DNA of 64,000 nucleotides, taken from NCBI GenBank assembly GCA_965242565.1, contig OZ251457.1:2604001-2668000 (forward strand), given 5' to 3'. The DNA comes from CATQGW01 sp965242565. Its GTDB lineage: Bacteria; Chloroflexota; Dehalococcoidia; Bin125. Below the pieces are notes generated by a model. The model had not been told where the DNA came from. It ran no database searches and saw nothing but the letters and a program-made list of their open reading frames with translations. A program made the position numbers and the translations under genes. This document shows, in pieces, positions 7,379-14,580 of this stretch. Positions within the stretch are counted from its first letter, which is position 1. The number at the start of each line of letters is the position of its first letter.

Positions 7379-8497
7379 ATGACCGTGGCCGACGGCGGCG
7401 AACCAAGTGAAGTTCAGCCCTTCTCGAAAGCGGAGCTGCGCTACCAGCGCGCACGCCGCGAGTGGGACAAGAGGCGGCTCTCCGGTAAGTCACCCGAAAA
7501 TCTCGCGCTGTGGGAACAGCAGCGCCTCGCGGAGATTGAGTGGGAAGAAGAGTGGGAGCGGCGAGAGTTGGTCCGACGAGAGTTGCTGCTCGCTACGACT
7601 ACCCCGATTAGCGCCGGACATTCTCACAGTATTGCACTGCGTACGGACGGTACCGTCCTCTGTTGGGGCGAGAACAACCACGGCCAATGCGACCTACCGC
7701 AAGGCCAGTTCGTCACTATTAGCGCTGGCCTTCTCCACAGTGTCGCGTTGCGTGAAGACGGCACGATGGTCTGTTGGGGTGCCAACGCCCACGGCCAATG
7801 CAACACACCAGAAGGCCAGTTCACGGCTGTTAGCGCAGGAGAACTCCACAGTGTCGCGCTGTGCAAAAACAGCACGGTCGCCTGTTGGGGTGCCAACGCC
7901 CACGGCCAATGCAACACGCCAGAAGGCCAGTTCACGGCTGTTAGCGCAGGAGAACTCCACAGTGTCGCGCTGTGCAAAAACAGCACGGTCGCCTGTTGGG
8001 GTGCCGACGCCCACGGCCAATGCAACACGCCAGAAGGCCAGTTCACGGCTGTTAGCGCAGGAGAACTCCACAGTGTCGCGTTGCGTGAAGACGGCACGAT
8101 GGTCTGTTGGGGTGCCAACGCCCACGGCCAATGCAACACGCCAGAAGGCCAGTTCATTGCTGTCAGTAGCGGAGGCTTTCACAGTATTGCGCTGCGCGAG
8201 GACGGTACGGCCGTCTGCTGGGGAGACAATGGGTACGGGCAGTGCAACGCATCTGCCGAGCAGTTCGTGGCAGTCAGCGCTGGGCGGTTTCACAGTGCTG
8301 CGCTGCGCGAGGATGGTGCAGTCGTTTGCTGGGGAAACAACAGCCGCGGCCAGTGCAACGCGCCGGAAGGAAGGTTTGTTGCCGTTAGCGCTGGAGGCTC
8401 CCACAACATAGCGGTGCGCGAGGATGGCACGGTGATCTGCTGGGGAGACAACAGTCAAGGCCAATGCAGTGTGCCGCCCGGACTGGTCGTGCAGTGA
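7379..8497 (+). CDS. RCC1-type beta-propeller repeat protein
   Basis: A 372-residue protein. Residues 1-76 are charged and helical (many E, R, W), probably a coiled coil. From residue 77 to the last codon there are eight 37-residue repeats of the form VSAGxxHSVALREDGTVxCWGxNxxGQC, the alpha-tubulin-suppressor/RCC1 blade pattern. The repeats fill the rest of the protein exactly. Such propellers mediate protein interactions or are surface-exposed. There is no signal peptide. Repeats 3 and 4 are almost identical in DNA, showing recent duplication. Codon use is less C-rich than that of the flanking metabolic genes. Confidence 0.9.
   Translation: MTVADGGEPSEVQPFSKAELRYQRARREWDKRRLSGKSPENLALWEQQRLAEIEWEEEWERRELVRRELLLATTTPISAGHSHSIALRTDGTVLCWGENNHGQCDLPQGQFVTISAGLLHSVALREDGTMVCWGANAHGQCNTPEGQFTAVSAGELHSVALCKNSTVACWGANAHGQCNTPEGQFTAVSAGELHSVALCKNSTVACWGADAHGQCNTPEGQFTAVSAGELHSVALREDGTMVCWGANAHGQCNTPEGQFIAVSSGGFHSIALREDGTAVCWGDNGYGQCNASAEQFVAVSAGRFHSAALREDGAVVCWGNNSRGQCNAPEGRFVAVSAGGSHNIAVREDGTVICWGDNSQGQCSVPPGLVVQ
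7607..8494 (+). repeat. Eight tandem 111-bp coding repeats
   Basis: Units of exactly 111 bp start at 7607, 7718, 7829, 7940, 8051, 8162, 8273 and 8384. The units at 7829 and 7940 differ at only one or two bases, and those at 7718 and 8051 are also very close. Outer units are more diverged. This is an in-frame expansion inside the RCC1-like gene. Confidence 0.9.
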
Positions 8498-8613
8498 GTA
8501 TTTTTGGGTAGAGGCAAGATCGCGAGCGCTGCGACCGAGAGCCGGGCCACCTCCCGCGCACACTGCCGCCAGCGCGTTCGGCGGATGAGCGTGAGATGGG
8601 TGCTGCCCACGTC

Positions 8614-8661
8614 GAGATACCCCCGTTCAGGCCGGGGGCAGGCTCCGCGGCAAGCGCGGGG
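8614..8661 (+). repeat. Dispersed intergenic repeat, copy 1
   Basis: A 48-base segment beginning CGAGATACCCCCGTTC is repeated almost exactly at 21007-21053, with one substitution and one extra G. The ends (GATACCC and GCGGGG) are partly inverted, as in REP-like elements. It occupies the 227-base gap between the RCC1 gene and the enoyl-CoA hydratase gene, in which I see no other gene. Confidence 0.75.
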
Positions 8662-8724
8662 TGTGGCGGGAGATGTATGGCGGGCGTGACGGAGATGTGC
8701 GAGGCCGCCCGCTACCCTCCCCGC

Positions 8725-9453
8725 ATGCCCCTCATCGCCTACACCAAGCCCACCCCCCATGTCGCCCAAATCACGCTCAACCGCCCCGAGGCGCTCAACG
8801 CGATCAACCTGGCGATGCGGGATGAGATCTGGGACTACGTTCATGCGGCGTTGCTCGACCCCGATGTGCGCGCGCTGATCTTCGCCGGCGCAGGGCCGCG
8901 CGCCTTCTCCGCCGGGGCCGACATCTCCGAGTTCGGCTCCGCGCCCTCGCTGCACGAGGCGCGCGAGGCGCGGCGGCGGCGCGACCTCTGGGCGTTGCTC
9001 GAAGACCTGCCGCTGCCCACCGTCGCCGCGCTGCACGGCTTCTGCTTTGGCGCCGGCATCGAGTTGCCGCTCTACTGCGATCTGCGCTTTGCCGCGCCCG
9101 ACACCCAAATCGCCTTGCCCGAGGTCACGCTCGGCTACATTCCCTCGGCCGGCGGGACGCAGTTGATGCCGCGCGTCTGCGCGCCGGGCGCGACGGCGGG
9201 GCTGATCCTGGGCGGCGAGCCGATCGATGCCCCACGCGCCCTCGCTTGGGGCATCGTCCACCGCATCGTCCCGCTCGACGATCTGGATGCCGCCGCACTC
9301 GCCGCCGCCGAGCGCCTCGCCGCCGCCGATCCTCATCTGGTCGCGGCGGCGAAGCGGAGCATCCGACGGGGGCTCGATTTGCCGCTCAGCGCGGCGATCG
9401 GGGCCGACGCGCAGACCGCACGCCGGCTCCGTTCTAGAATCGTGAGTCGTTGA
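8725..9453 (+). CDS. Enoyl-CoA hydratase/isomerase family
   Basis: A 242-residue crotonase-fold protein. Both oxyanion-hole regions are intact: FSAGADISEF near residues 62-71 and GFCFGAGIELPLYCDLRFA further on. A Glu in LPEVTLGYIPSAGG occupies the catalytic Glu position. The likely role is hydration or isomerisation of an enoyl-CoA. The start at 8725 is chosen because the longer frame would run through the dispersed intergenic repeat. A TACCCT motif ends six bases before the ATG and no ribosome site is seen. It precedes the acyl-CoA ligase gene by 34 bases. Confidence 0.9.
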   Translation: MPLIAYTKPTPHVAQITLNRPEALNAINLAMRDEIWDYVHAALLDPDVRALIFAGAGPRAFSAGADISEFGSAPSLHEAREARRRRDLWALLEDLPLPTVAALHGFCFGAGIELPLYCDLRFAAPDTQIALPEVTLGYIPSAGGTQLMPRVCAPGATAGLILGGEPIDAPRALAWGIVHRIVPLDDLDAAALAAAERLAAADPHLVAAAKRSIRRGLDLPLSAAIGADAQTARRLRSRIVSR

Positions 9454-9487
9454 CCCGCTCAGCCGCCCTTCAGCCGGAGGAGACCAG

Positions 9488-11056
9488 ATGAACACCGCCG
9501 ACTTCCTCGAACTCAGCAGCGCCATGGTGCCCGACCGCGCCGCCCTGATCTGCGAAAACACGGTCAAGACCTACACCGAGCTCTCCGCTGAGGTCACCCG
9601 CCTGGCCAATGCGCTCCAGGACCTCGGCCTCAGCCGCGGCGACCACGTCGGCGTGATGTCGGTCAACTCCGCCGAATACGTGATCATCTACTACGCCTGC
9701 GCCAAGCTCGGCGTCACCTTCGTGCCGCTCAACTACCGCGCCAAGCGCGAAGAGCTGACCTACATGATCAACACCGTCGAGGCCAAGGTCATCTTCGTCT
9801 CCGACCGCTACCAGCCGCTGGTCGACGCCATCGCCGAGCAGTGCCCCAGCGTCGAGCACTACGTCTCGCTCGAATCCCAGCACCTCACCCAGAAGCACTA
9901 CAACGACCTGATGGCGATGGGCTCCGACGACTTCGTCTACACCGAGATCGACGACAAAGACCCCACCGTGATCATCTACACCTCCGGGACCACCGCGATG
10001 CCCAAGGGCGTCCAGGTCACCTACCAGGACCTGACCGTCTACGTGACCAACACGATGTCGCCCGCCGACCCGGAAGCGCCGCACCAGAAGACGCTGCTCA
10101 GCGTGCCGCTCTTCCACATCGCCGGCGCGACCACGATGATCTCCTCCGTCTGGGGCGGGCGCACGCTCGTCATCCTGCCCCAGTTCTCCCCCGCCGCCTG
10201 GATCGACGCGGTCGACGGGCACGGCATCACCCACTCGATGGTGGTGCCCACGATGCTCAAGCGCACCATGGAAGACCCGCACTTCGAGAACTTCACCGGC
10301 GAAACGCTCGAGCTGCTCACCTACGGCGCGGCCCCCATGCCCTACGACGTGATCCGCGCCGCCGTCGACGTCTTCCCAAAAAACGTCGGCTTCATGAACG
10401 CCTACGGCCAGACTGAATCGACCAGCTCGATCTCCTTCCTCGGCCCCGACGACCACCGGCTCGACGGCGCACCGGAGGAGATCGCGGTCAAAGAGCACCG
10501 CCTGCGCTCCGTGGGCAAGGTGATGCCCGACATCGAGGTGCTGATCCTCGACCCCGACGACAACGCGGTCGGCGTGGGCGACGAGGGCGAAATCTGCGTG
10601 CGCGGCGACCGGATTATGGCCGGCTACTACAAGCAGGAGGAGGAGACCGCCTCCGCCATCCGCGACGGCGTGCTGCACACCGGCGATGTCGGCTACCTCG
10701 ACGACGAGGGTTACCTCTTCATCACCGGCCGCACCAAGGACCTGATCATCCGCGGCGGCGAGAACATCTCCCCCGGCGAAATCGAGCAGGTGCTCGAAGG
10801 CCACCCCGCCGTCGCCGAGGCCGCCGTGATCGGCGCGCCCGACCTGGAGTGGGGCGAGGTGGTCAAGGCGGTGGTGATCCTGCACGAAGGCCAAAGCTTC
10901 ACGCTCGACGAGGCGGTAGAGCACACCAAGTCCCAGCTGGCCAGCTACAAGGCCCCCAGCTACCTGGCGGTGGTGGAGGCGCTGCCGCGGAACCACATGG
11001 GCAAGGTGCTGAAAAACGATCTCCGCAAAACCCACGGGGAGGCGAAGAACAGCTAG
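9488..11056 (+). CDS. Acyl-CoA synthetase (AMP-binding, ANL superfamily)
   Basis: A 522-residue ligase that adenylates a carboxylic acid and transfers it to CoA. Visible motifs are the phosphate-binding loop YTSGTTAMPKG, YGQTEST, the hinge region GDVGYLDDEGY...GRTKDLI, RGGENISPGEIE, and the C-terminal catalytic Lys in GKVLKNDLR. Length is normal for fatty or aryl acyl-CoA synthetases; chain length or ring preference cannot be read. GGAGGAGA lies before the ATG. Placed after an enoyl-CoA hydratase gene, it probably feeds acyl-CoA degradation. Confidence 0.95.
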   Translation: MNTADFLELSSAMVPDRAALICENTVKTYTELSAEVTRLANALQDLGLSRGDHVGVMSVNSAEYVIIYYACAKLGVTFVPLNYRAKREELTYMINTVEAKVIFVSDRYQPLVDAIAEQCPSVEHYVSLESQHLTQKHYNDLMAMGSDDFVYTEIDDKDPTVIIYTSGTTAMPKGVQVTYQDLTVYVTNTMSPADPEAPHQKTLLSVPLFHIAGATTMISSVWGGRTLVILPQFSPAAWIDAVDGHGITHSMVVPTMLKRTMEDPHFENFTGETLELLTYGAAPMPYDVIRAAVDVFPKNVGFMNAYGQTESTSSISFLGPDDHRLDGAPEEIAVKEHRLRSVGKVMPDIEVLILDPDDNAVGVGDEGEICVRGDRIMAGYYKQEEETASAIRDGVLHTGDVGYLDDEGYLFITGRTKDLIIRGGENISPGEIEQVLEGHPAVAEAAVIGAPDLEWGEVVKAVVILHEGQSFTLDEAVEHTKSQLASYKAPSYLAVVEALPRNHMGKVLKNDLRKTHGEAKNS

Positions 11057-11086
11057 CCTCGCCCCGCGGGCGTAAGGTGTCCAGTC

Positions 11087-12265
11087 GTGAAGCACACTCG
11101 GATAGCGGCCGTCGCCCTGGCGGCTCTCGCCCTTCTTCTCACTGTGTTCGTCTCGCCTCTCGGCGCTCAACCGGCTGAGACCGAAGTGCGCGTCGCTGCG
11201 CGCAAGACCGAAGCCGGTCGCATCGAATTCGGCATTCAGGAACGCGGTTCCGGCGGCCAATGGGGCGAGCGCATCCTGCCTCGCCAACGCTTCTTCCCCG
11301 AGGTAGATCATCACCGCTGGCTCGCCAGCAGCGGCGTGAGGCTGGCAACCGCCGAAGCGGTCGTGCGGGTTCTCGCGCGCCGAACCGAAACCGGCCGCAT
11401 TGAGTTTGGCCTCCAGTGGAGCACTCTGCGCGGCGAGTGGGGTGAGCGCCTGCTTCCCCGTCAGCGCTTCTTCCCCGAGGTCGACCACCAGCGCTGGCTG
11501 CACAGCACGCCGGTCGCAGTGGGTCCCGCGACATCTCCGTTGCTGGCGCCATCGACGGAGCCGATCGCCGTGCTTGGTGACAGCGCTCCCGGTGAGCCGC
11601 TCCGCTGGCGGCTCGAACCGGGCGAGTCATTCTCTTTCCGCTTCGGCGAGCGAAGCACGCCCAGACTGACTGTGCCCGAAGATGCCGCCGTGCTCGTGGA
11701 ATTCCGCGACATTGAGGGCATCCGACAGGGGCGCGTCGCCGTTCTGATCTTCGAGAGCGGGGCGGAGCTGATCGTTCACCCTGACCTGCTCGACGACCTG
11801 TTGGCCCGGACCGACATCGCCGACTCCACAGCCCTCGCGGTGCTAGCTTCAATCCGACGCTCAGTCGACGAAGCCCGTTTCACTCGCGACTCCCAACCGC
11901 CAGCGGAGGAAGAGGTGCCGCAGATTGCCAGCCCGACAGCCGCCGAGCCGGTGGAGCTGTCTCCAAACAGCCCTCCCGCCGTTGTGTCCGGCGCCGGAAC
12001 CATTACCGTGCGGTTTGCCGAGTTTCAACTCACGCTCAGCCTGCCTGAGACCAAGTCCCGAAACGGCTTTTTGCTCGTCGCCCTACCTGCCGGCGCGGAC
12101 GATCTCCGTCCTGCGCTGTACGTCGTCAGTCCGGATCATCCCGAGCAGCATCTGATCATCAGCTTTGAGACGGGAGTAGAGCTGGGGCGCGTCGTCACGG
12201 ACCCAGCCACCGCCGACGAGCTCAACGCCATCTTTGACGCCGTCGCCCAATCCGTCGACAGCTAG
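11087..12265 (+). CDS. Exported protein with two copies of a ~50-residue module
   Basis: A 392-residue protein starting at GTG, with a signal peptide ending near the GAQPAE segment (about residues 1-28). Two tandem copies of a module follow (about residues 34-82 and 90-140): V-R-V-x-A-R-x-E-x-GRIEFG-x-Q, then GER-x-LPRQRFFPEVDHxRWL. The same module occurs once in the gene at 12462. The C-terminal half is beta-rich and unassigned, with an Asp/Glu- and Pro-rich linker. It is probably a periplasmic or surface protein. I know no named domain for the module. Confidence 0.8.
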   Translation: MKHTRIAAVALAALALLLTVFVSPLGAQPAETEVRVAARKTEAGRIEFGIQERGSGGQWGERILPRQRFFPEVDHHRWLASSGVRLATAEAVVRVLARRTETGRIEFGLQWSTLRGEWGERLLPRQRFFPEVDHQRWLHSTPVAVGPATSPLLAPSTEPIAVLGDSAPGEPLRWRLEPGESFSFRFGERSTPRLTVPEDAAVLVEFRDIEGIRQGRVAVLIFESGAELIVHPDLLDDLLARTDIADSTALAVLASIRRSVDEARFTRDSQPPAEEEVPQIASPTAAEPVELSPNSPPAVVSGAGTITVRFAEFQLTLSLPETKSRNGFLLVALPAGADDLRPALYVVSPDHPEQHLIISFETGVELGRVVTDPATADELNAIFDAVAQSVDS

Positions 12266-12426
12266 CCCCTTTCCGACAACTATCGGGACAGGGGTTGGCC
12301 TCCGCAGTTCAACGCTGCGTTCTCCACCACCGCTCCAACGCGAGGCGTCGCCCTTGCCCCAACGCCTGTCTTTCGTCGCGCTGTCTCTTGGCGCCGCTCG
12401 ACGCAGGATGGAGATCGGGAGAGGGC

Positions 12427-12455
12427 TTAACCGTTTAGGCAACTTAACGTAATAT
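12427..12455 (+). promoter_or_regulatory. Promoter of the LysM gene, possibly leaderless
   Basis: TTAACC (12427-12432) and TAATAT (12450-12455) are separated by 17 bases. The -10 box ends six bases before the ATG at 12462, and no ribosome site is visible. Transcription would begin at about the first base of the start codon. Confidence 0.45.
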
Positions 12456-12461
12456 GCGCGC

Positions 12462-13712
12462 ATGCGCGCAGCGGTCGTCCTCGGAGTGCTCCTGCTGGCC
12501 GCCCTGATCGGCGGCGGCGCCGCGCTGATCATTCGCGCCCAGTCCGACGACTCGGCAACCGAACTGCGGCTCAGCGCGCGGCGGCTGGACGATGGCAGCG
12601 TCGAGCTCGGCCTACAGCGCCGCACCGCGGGCGGCTGGAGCGCGCGCATCCTGCCCGACGGACGCTTCCTCTCGCTGAACGTGCCGAACAACGAGTGGCA
12701 GAACAGCGCCGCATTCGCGCTCGCCGAATCCGGCCTGGAGGAGGCTGCACCCGCCGCATCGCCAGCCGCCGATCAGGCTGAGCCCGTGCAGGAGGCGGCG
12801 GACGAGACAGTTGACGATGGTGACGAAGAGCCAGTCGCGGGAACAGCCGGCGAGGAGGACGCCGAGAGCGACACGCAAGCCGTAGAGCCGGAGGATGCAC
12901 CGGACGATGCAGAGGAGCCGGCGGCGGAGGAGTCGACCGCCGCGAACGATGCAGACGGCGCGTTCGACGCGCCGGCCGACCTGATCATTGACGCGGTCAA
13001 TGATGCGCGGGCGCTTAGCATCGCTGCGCCGCCGCAGCCCGGCTACGCGCTCTACCTGGTGAGCGGCGGCGACACGCTGAGCGGAATCGCGCTCGCCCAC
13101 GGCGTGTCGCTTGCGCGGCTGCTTGAAATCAACGAGCTGACTCCGGCGACGCTGATCTACCCGGGCAATGAGCTCCGAATTCCTGTCGGAACGGATCAGG
13201 GGACGCTGGATCGCGCAATCAGCGGCGCTGTGCCCGATGCGGGCGATGCGCTCCCTTACATCCCGATCGAAGCGCCGTTCGACGCGATCAGCGGCGTCGC
13301 CTACGGCACAATCCGCGATCAGCGCAACGGCGCGATCCACTCGGCCGCGCTGACGACCAACAGCGAGGGCGCGCGGCTGGTCCTCGCCTGCTCCGAGGGG
13401 CAACTTGTCGCGTTCGTTCGGCTCCCTTCCGAGCTGCCTGAACTGAGCACCGACGGCCGATCGTCGCTCGGCATCTACTACCACCTCGATGACGGCCGTC
13501 TGCGCGGCGATCGCTGGCGCATCGGCGGGGGGCGCCTGTTCGCCGCGCCGGATGTAGAGGGCCTGATGGCCGAACTCAGCGGATCCGGACGGATCAGCTT
13601 GCGCATCGGGGCCGGCGCTGAGTCAGTGAATCTCACGCTCCCCATCGCCGACCTGCTCGCCACGCCCATCCAGCCCAACCTCGCCCGCTGCGGCGCGGGC
13701 GCGCCGCCGTGA
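12462..13712 (+). CDS. Membrane-anchored or exported LysM-domain protein
   Basis: A 416-residue protein. An N-terminal hydrophobic segment (about residues 5-24) is followed by one copy of the module found twice in the preceding gene (about 30-75, with ARILPDGRFL and NNEWQNS). A long acidic Glu/Asp/Ala linker follows (about 88-165), then a LysM domain (about 190-245: YLVSGGDTLSGIALAHGVS...LLEINEL...IYPGNELRIP). LysM binds peptidoglycan or other N-acetylglucosamine polymers. The C-terminal ~150 residues form a beta-rich region reminiscent of type VI-associated VasI-like proteins, a weak resemblance. It likely acts in the cell envelope. Confidence 0.85.
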   Translation: MRAAVVLGVLLLAALIGGGAALIIRAQSDDSATELRLSARRLDDGSVELGLQRRTAGGWSARILPDGRFLSLNVPNNEWQNSAAFALAESGLEEAAPAASPAADQAEPVQEAADETVDDGDEEPVAGTAGEEDAESDTQAVEPEDAPDDAEEPAAEESTAANDADGAFDAPADLIIDAVNDARALSIAAPPQPGYALYLVSGGDTLSGIALAHGVSLARLLEINELTPATLIYPGNELRIPVGTDQGTLDRAISGAVPDAGDALPYIPIEAPFDAISGVAYGTIRDQRNGAIHSAALTTNSEGARLVLACSEGQLVAFVRLPSELPELSTDGRSSLGIYYHLDDGRLRGDRWRIGGGRLFAAPDVEGLMAELSGSGRISLRIGAGAESVNLTLPIADLLATPIQPNLARCGAGAPP

Positions 13713-13892
13713 TAGAATTTGCCGCCCCACAGCGGCCACCGTTTGAGATCGATTGCATGTTCCGAGATCCACTGCGTGCTGCGGATGAGAGTGTCCAGCG
13801 CGGCGTGCTGGTGATCCGCACTCTCCCGAGGCCCTGCGTCGCAGGCGTCCCGTCCAAGGTTTATCCACACTTTCGTCATCTCGTGCCCCAAT

Positions 13893-13924
13893 CCGTCATT
13901 CCCACCCCCGAGCGGGAATGACGG
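13893..13924. repeat. REP-like palindrome (GTCATTCCC...GGGAATGAC)
   Basis: CCGTCATTCCC at 13893-13903 is an exact reverse complement of 13914-13924, with a 10-base loop. The GGGAATGACGG half recurs in each 173-bp unit that follows and several times between 20890 and 20975. Palindromes with this core are widespread extragenic elements in bacteria. Confidence 0.85.
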
Positions 13925-13965
13925 GAGTGGGGGCGGGGATGACGAAGAAAAGGGGGGGATGGGGG

Positions 13966-14465
13966 GCGCGCGGGCGGGGGATGGGGGGTAGGTCGGGGCT
14001 TTTGCGCTGCGGATGGAGTTGGGTTTGGGCCCCAGATCAAGTCTGGGGCGACGGATCTTGGGGATGGGGGCTGAGGTGGTTTGGGGCCGGTTCCCGCTCG
14101 GGGGCGGGAATGACGGAGGTAGGGACAGGGGATGGGGGGCGCGCGGGCGGGGGATGGGGGGTAGGTCGGGGCTTTTGCGCTGCGGATGGAGTTGGGTTTG
14201 GGCCCCAGATCAAGTCTGGGGCGACGGATCTTGGGGATGGGGGCTGAGGTGGTTTGGGGCCGGTTCCCGCTCGGGGGCGGGAATGACGGAGGTAGGGACA
14301 GGGGATGGAGGGCGCGCGGGCGGGGGATGGGGGGGTAGGTCGGGGCTTTTGCGCTGCGAAGGGGGTTGGGTTTGGGCCCCAGATCAAGTCTGGGGCGACG
14401 GATCTTGGGGATGGGGGCTGAGGTGGTTTGGGGCCGGTTCCCGCTCGGGGGCGGGAATGACGGAG
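13966..14465 (+). repeat. 173-bp tandem repeat, nearly three copies
   Basis: Units start at 13966, 14139 and 14312 (each beginning GCGCGCGGGCGGGGGATGG) and are nearly identical; the third carries small changes and fades after about 14465. Each unit contains the palindrome CCCCAGATCAAGTCTGGGG (first copy at 14030-14048) and a GGGAATGACGG half-site. The same CCCCAGATC element with its left flank recurs at 20796-20814, so the tandem unit was probably built from dispersed elements. Confidence 0.9.
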
Positions 14466-14580
14466 ATATGGGGCGGGAATGACGGGAGGTGGCGGGCGGA
14501 ATGACGGAGGTGGGGAGCGTGTGACTGACCAGTGGGTGGGGGGGTGCGATAATGCGCAGCACAGCCGAAGGGGGGCGCGC

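Larger units (their letters stand above)
13713..14580. other. 868-base non-coding region with tandem and REP-like repeats
   Basis: No credible gene is seen between the LysM gene and the Fe-S oxidoreductase. The first ~180 bases are unremarkable. From 13893 the sequence is built of palindromes and a 173-bp tandem repeat. The last ~60 bases contain a -10-like GATAAT at 14548-14553 ahead of the next gene. Confidence 0.8.

Noticed and set aside
7607..8494. Regular repeats that might be taken for a CRISPR array
   Set aside because: Units are contiguous 111-bp in-frame coding repeats with no spacers.
13713..13892. Possible gene fragment on the minus strand after the LysM gene
   Set aside because: A short stretch looks protein-like in one frame, but there is no start, ribosome site or recognisable homology.
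13966..14465. Tandem 173-bp units as a CRISPR or a phage-type origin
   Set aside because: No unique spacers and no initiator gene; the content matches dispersed REP-like elements.
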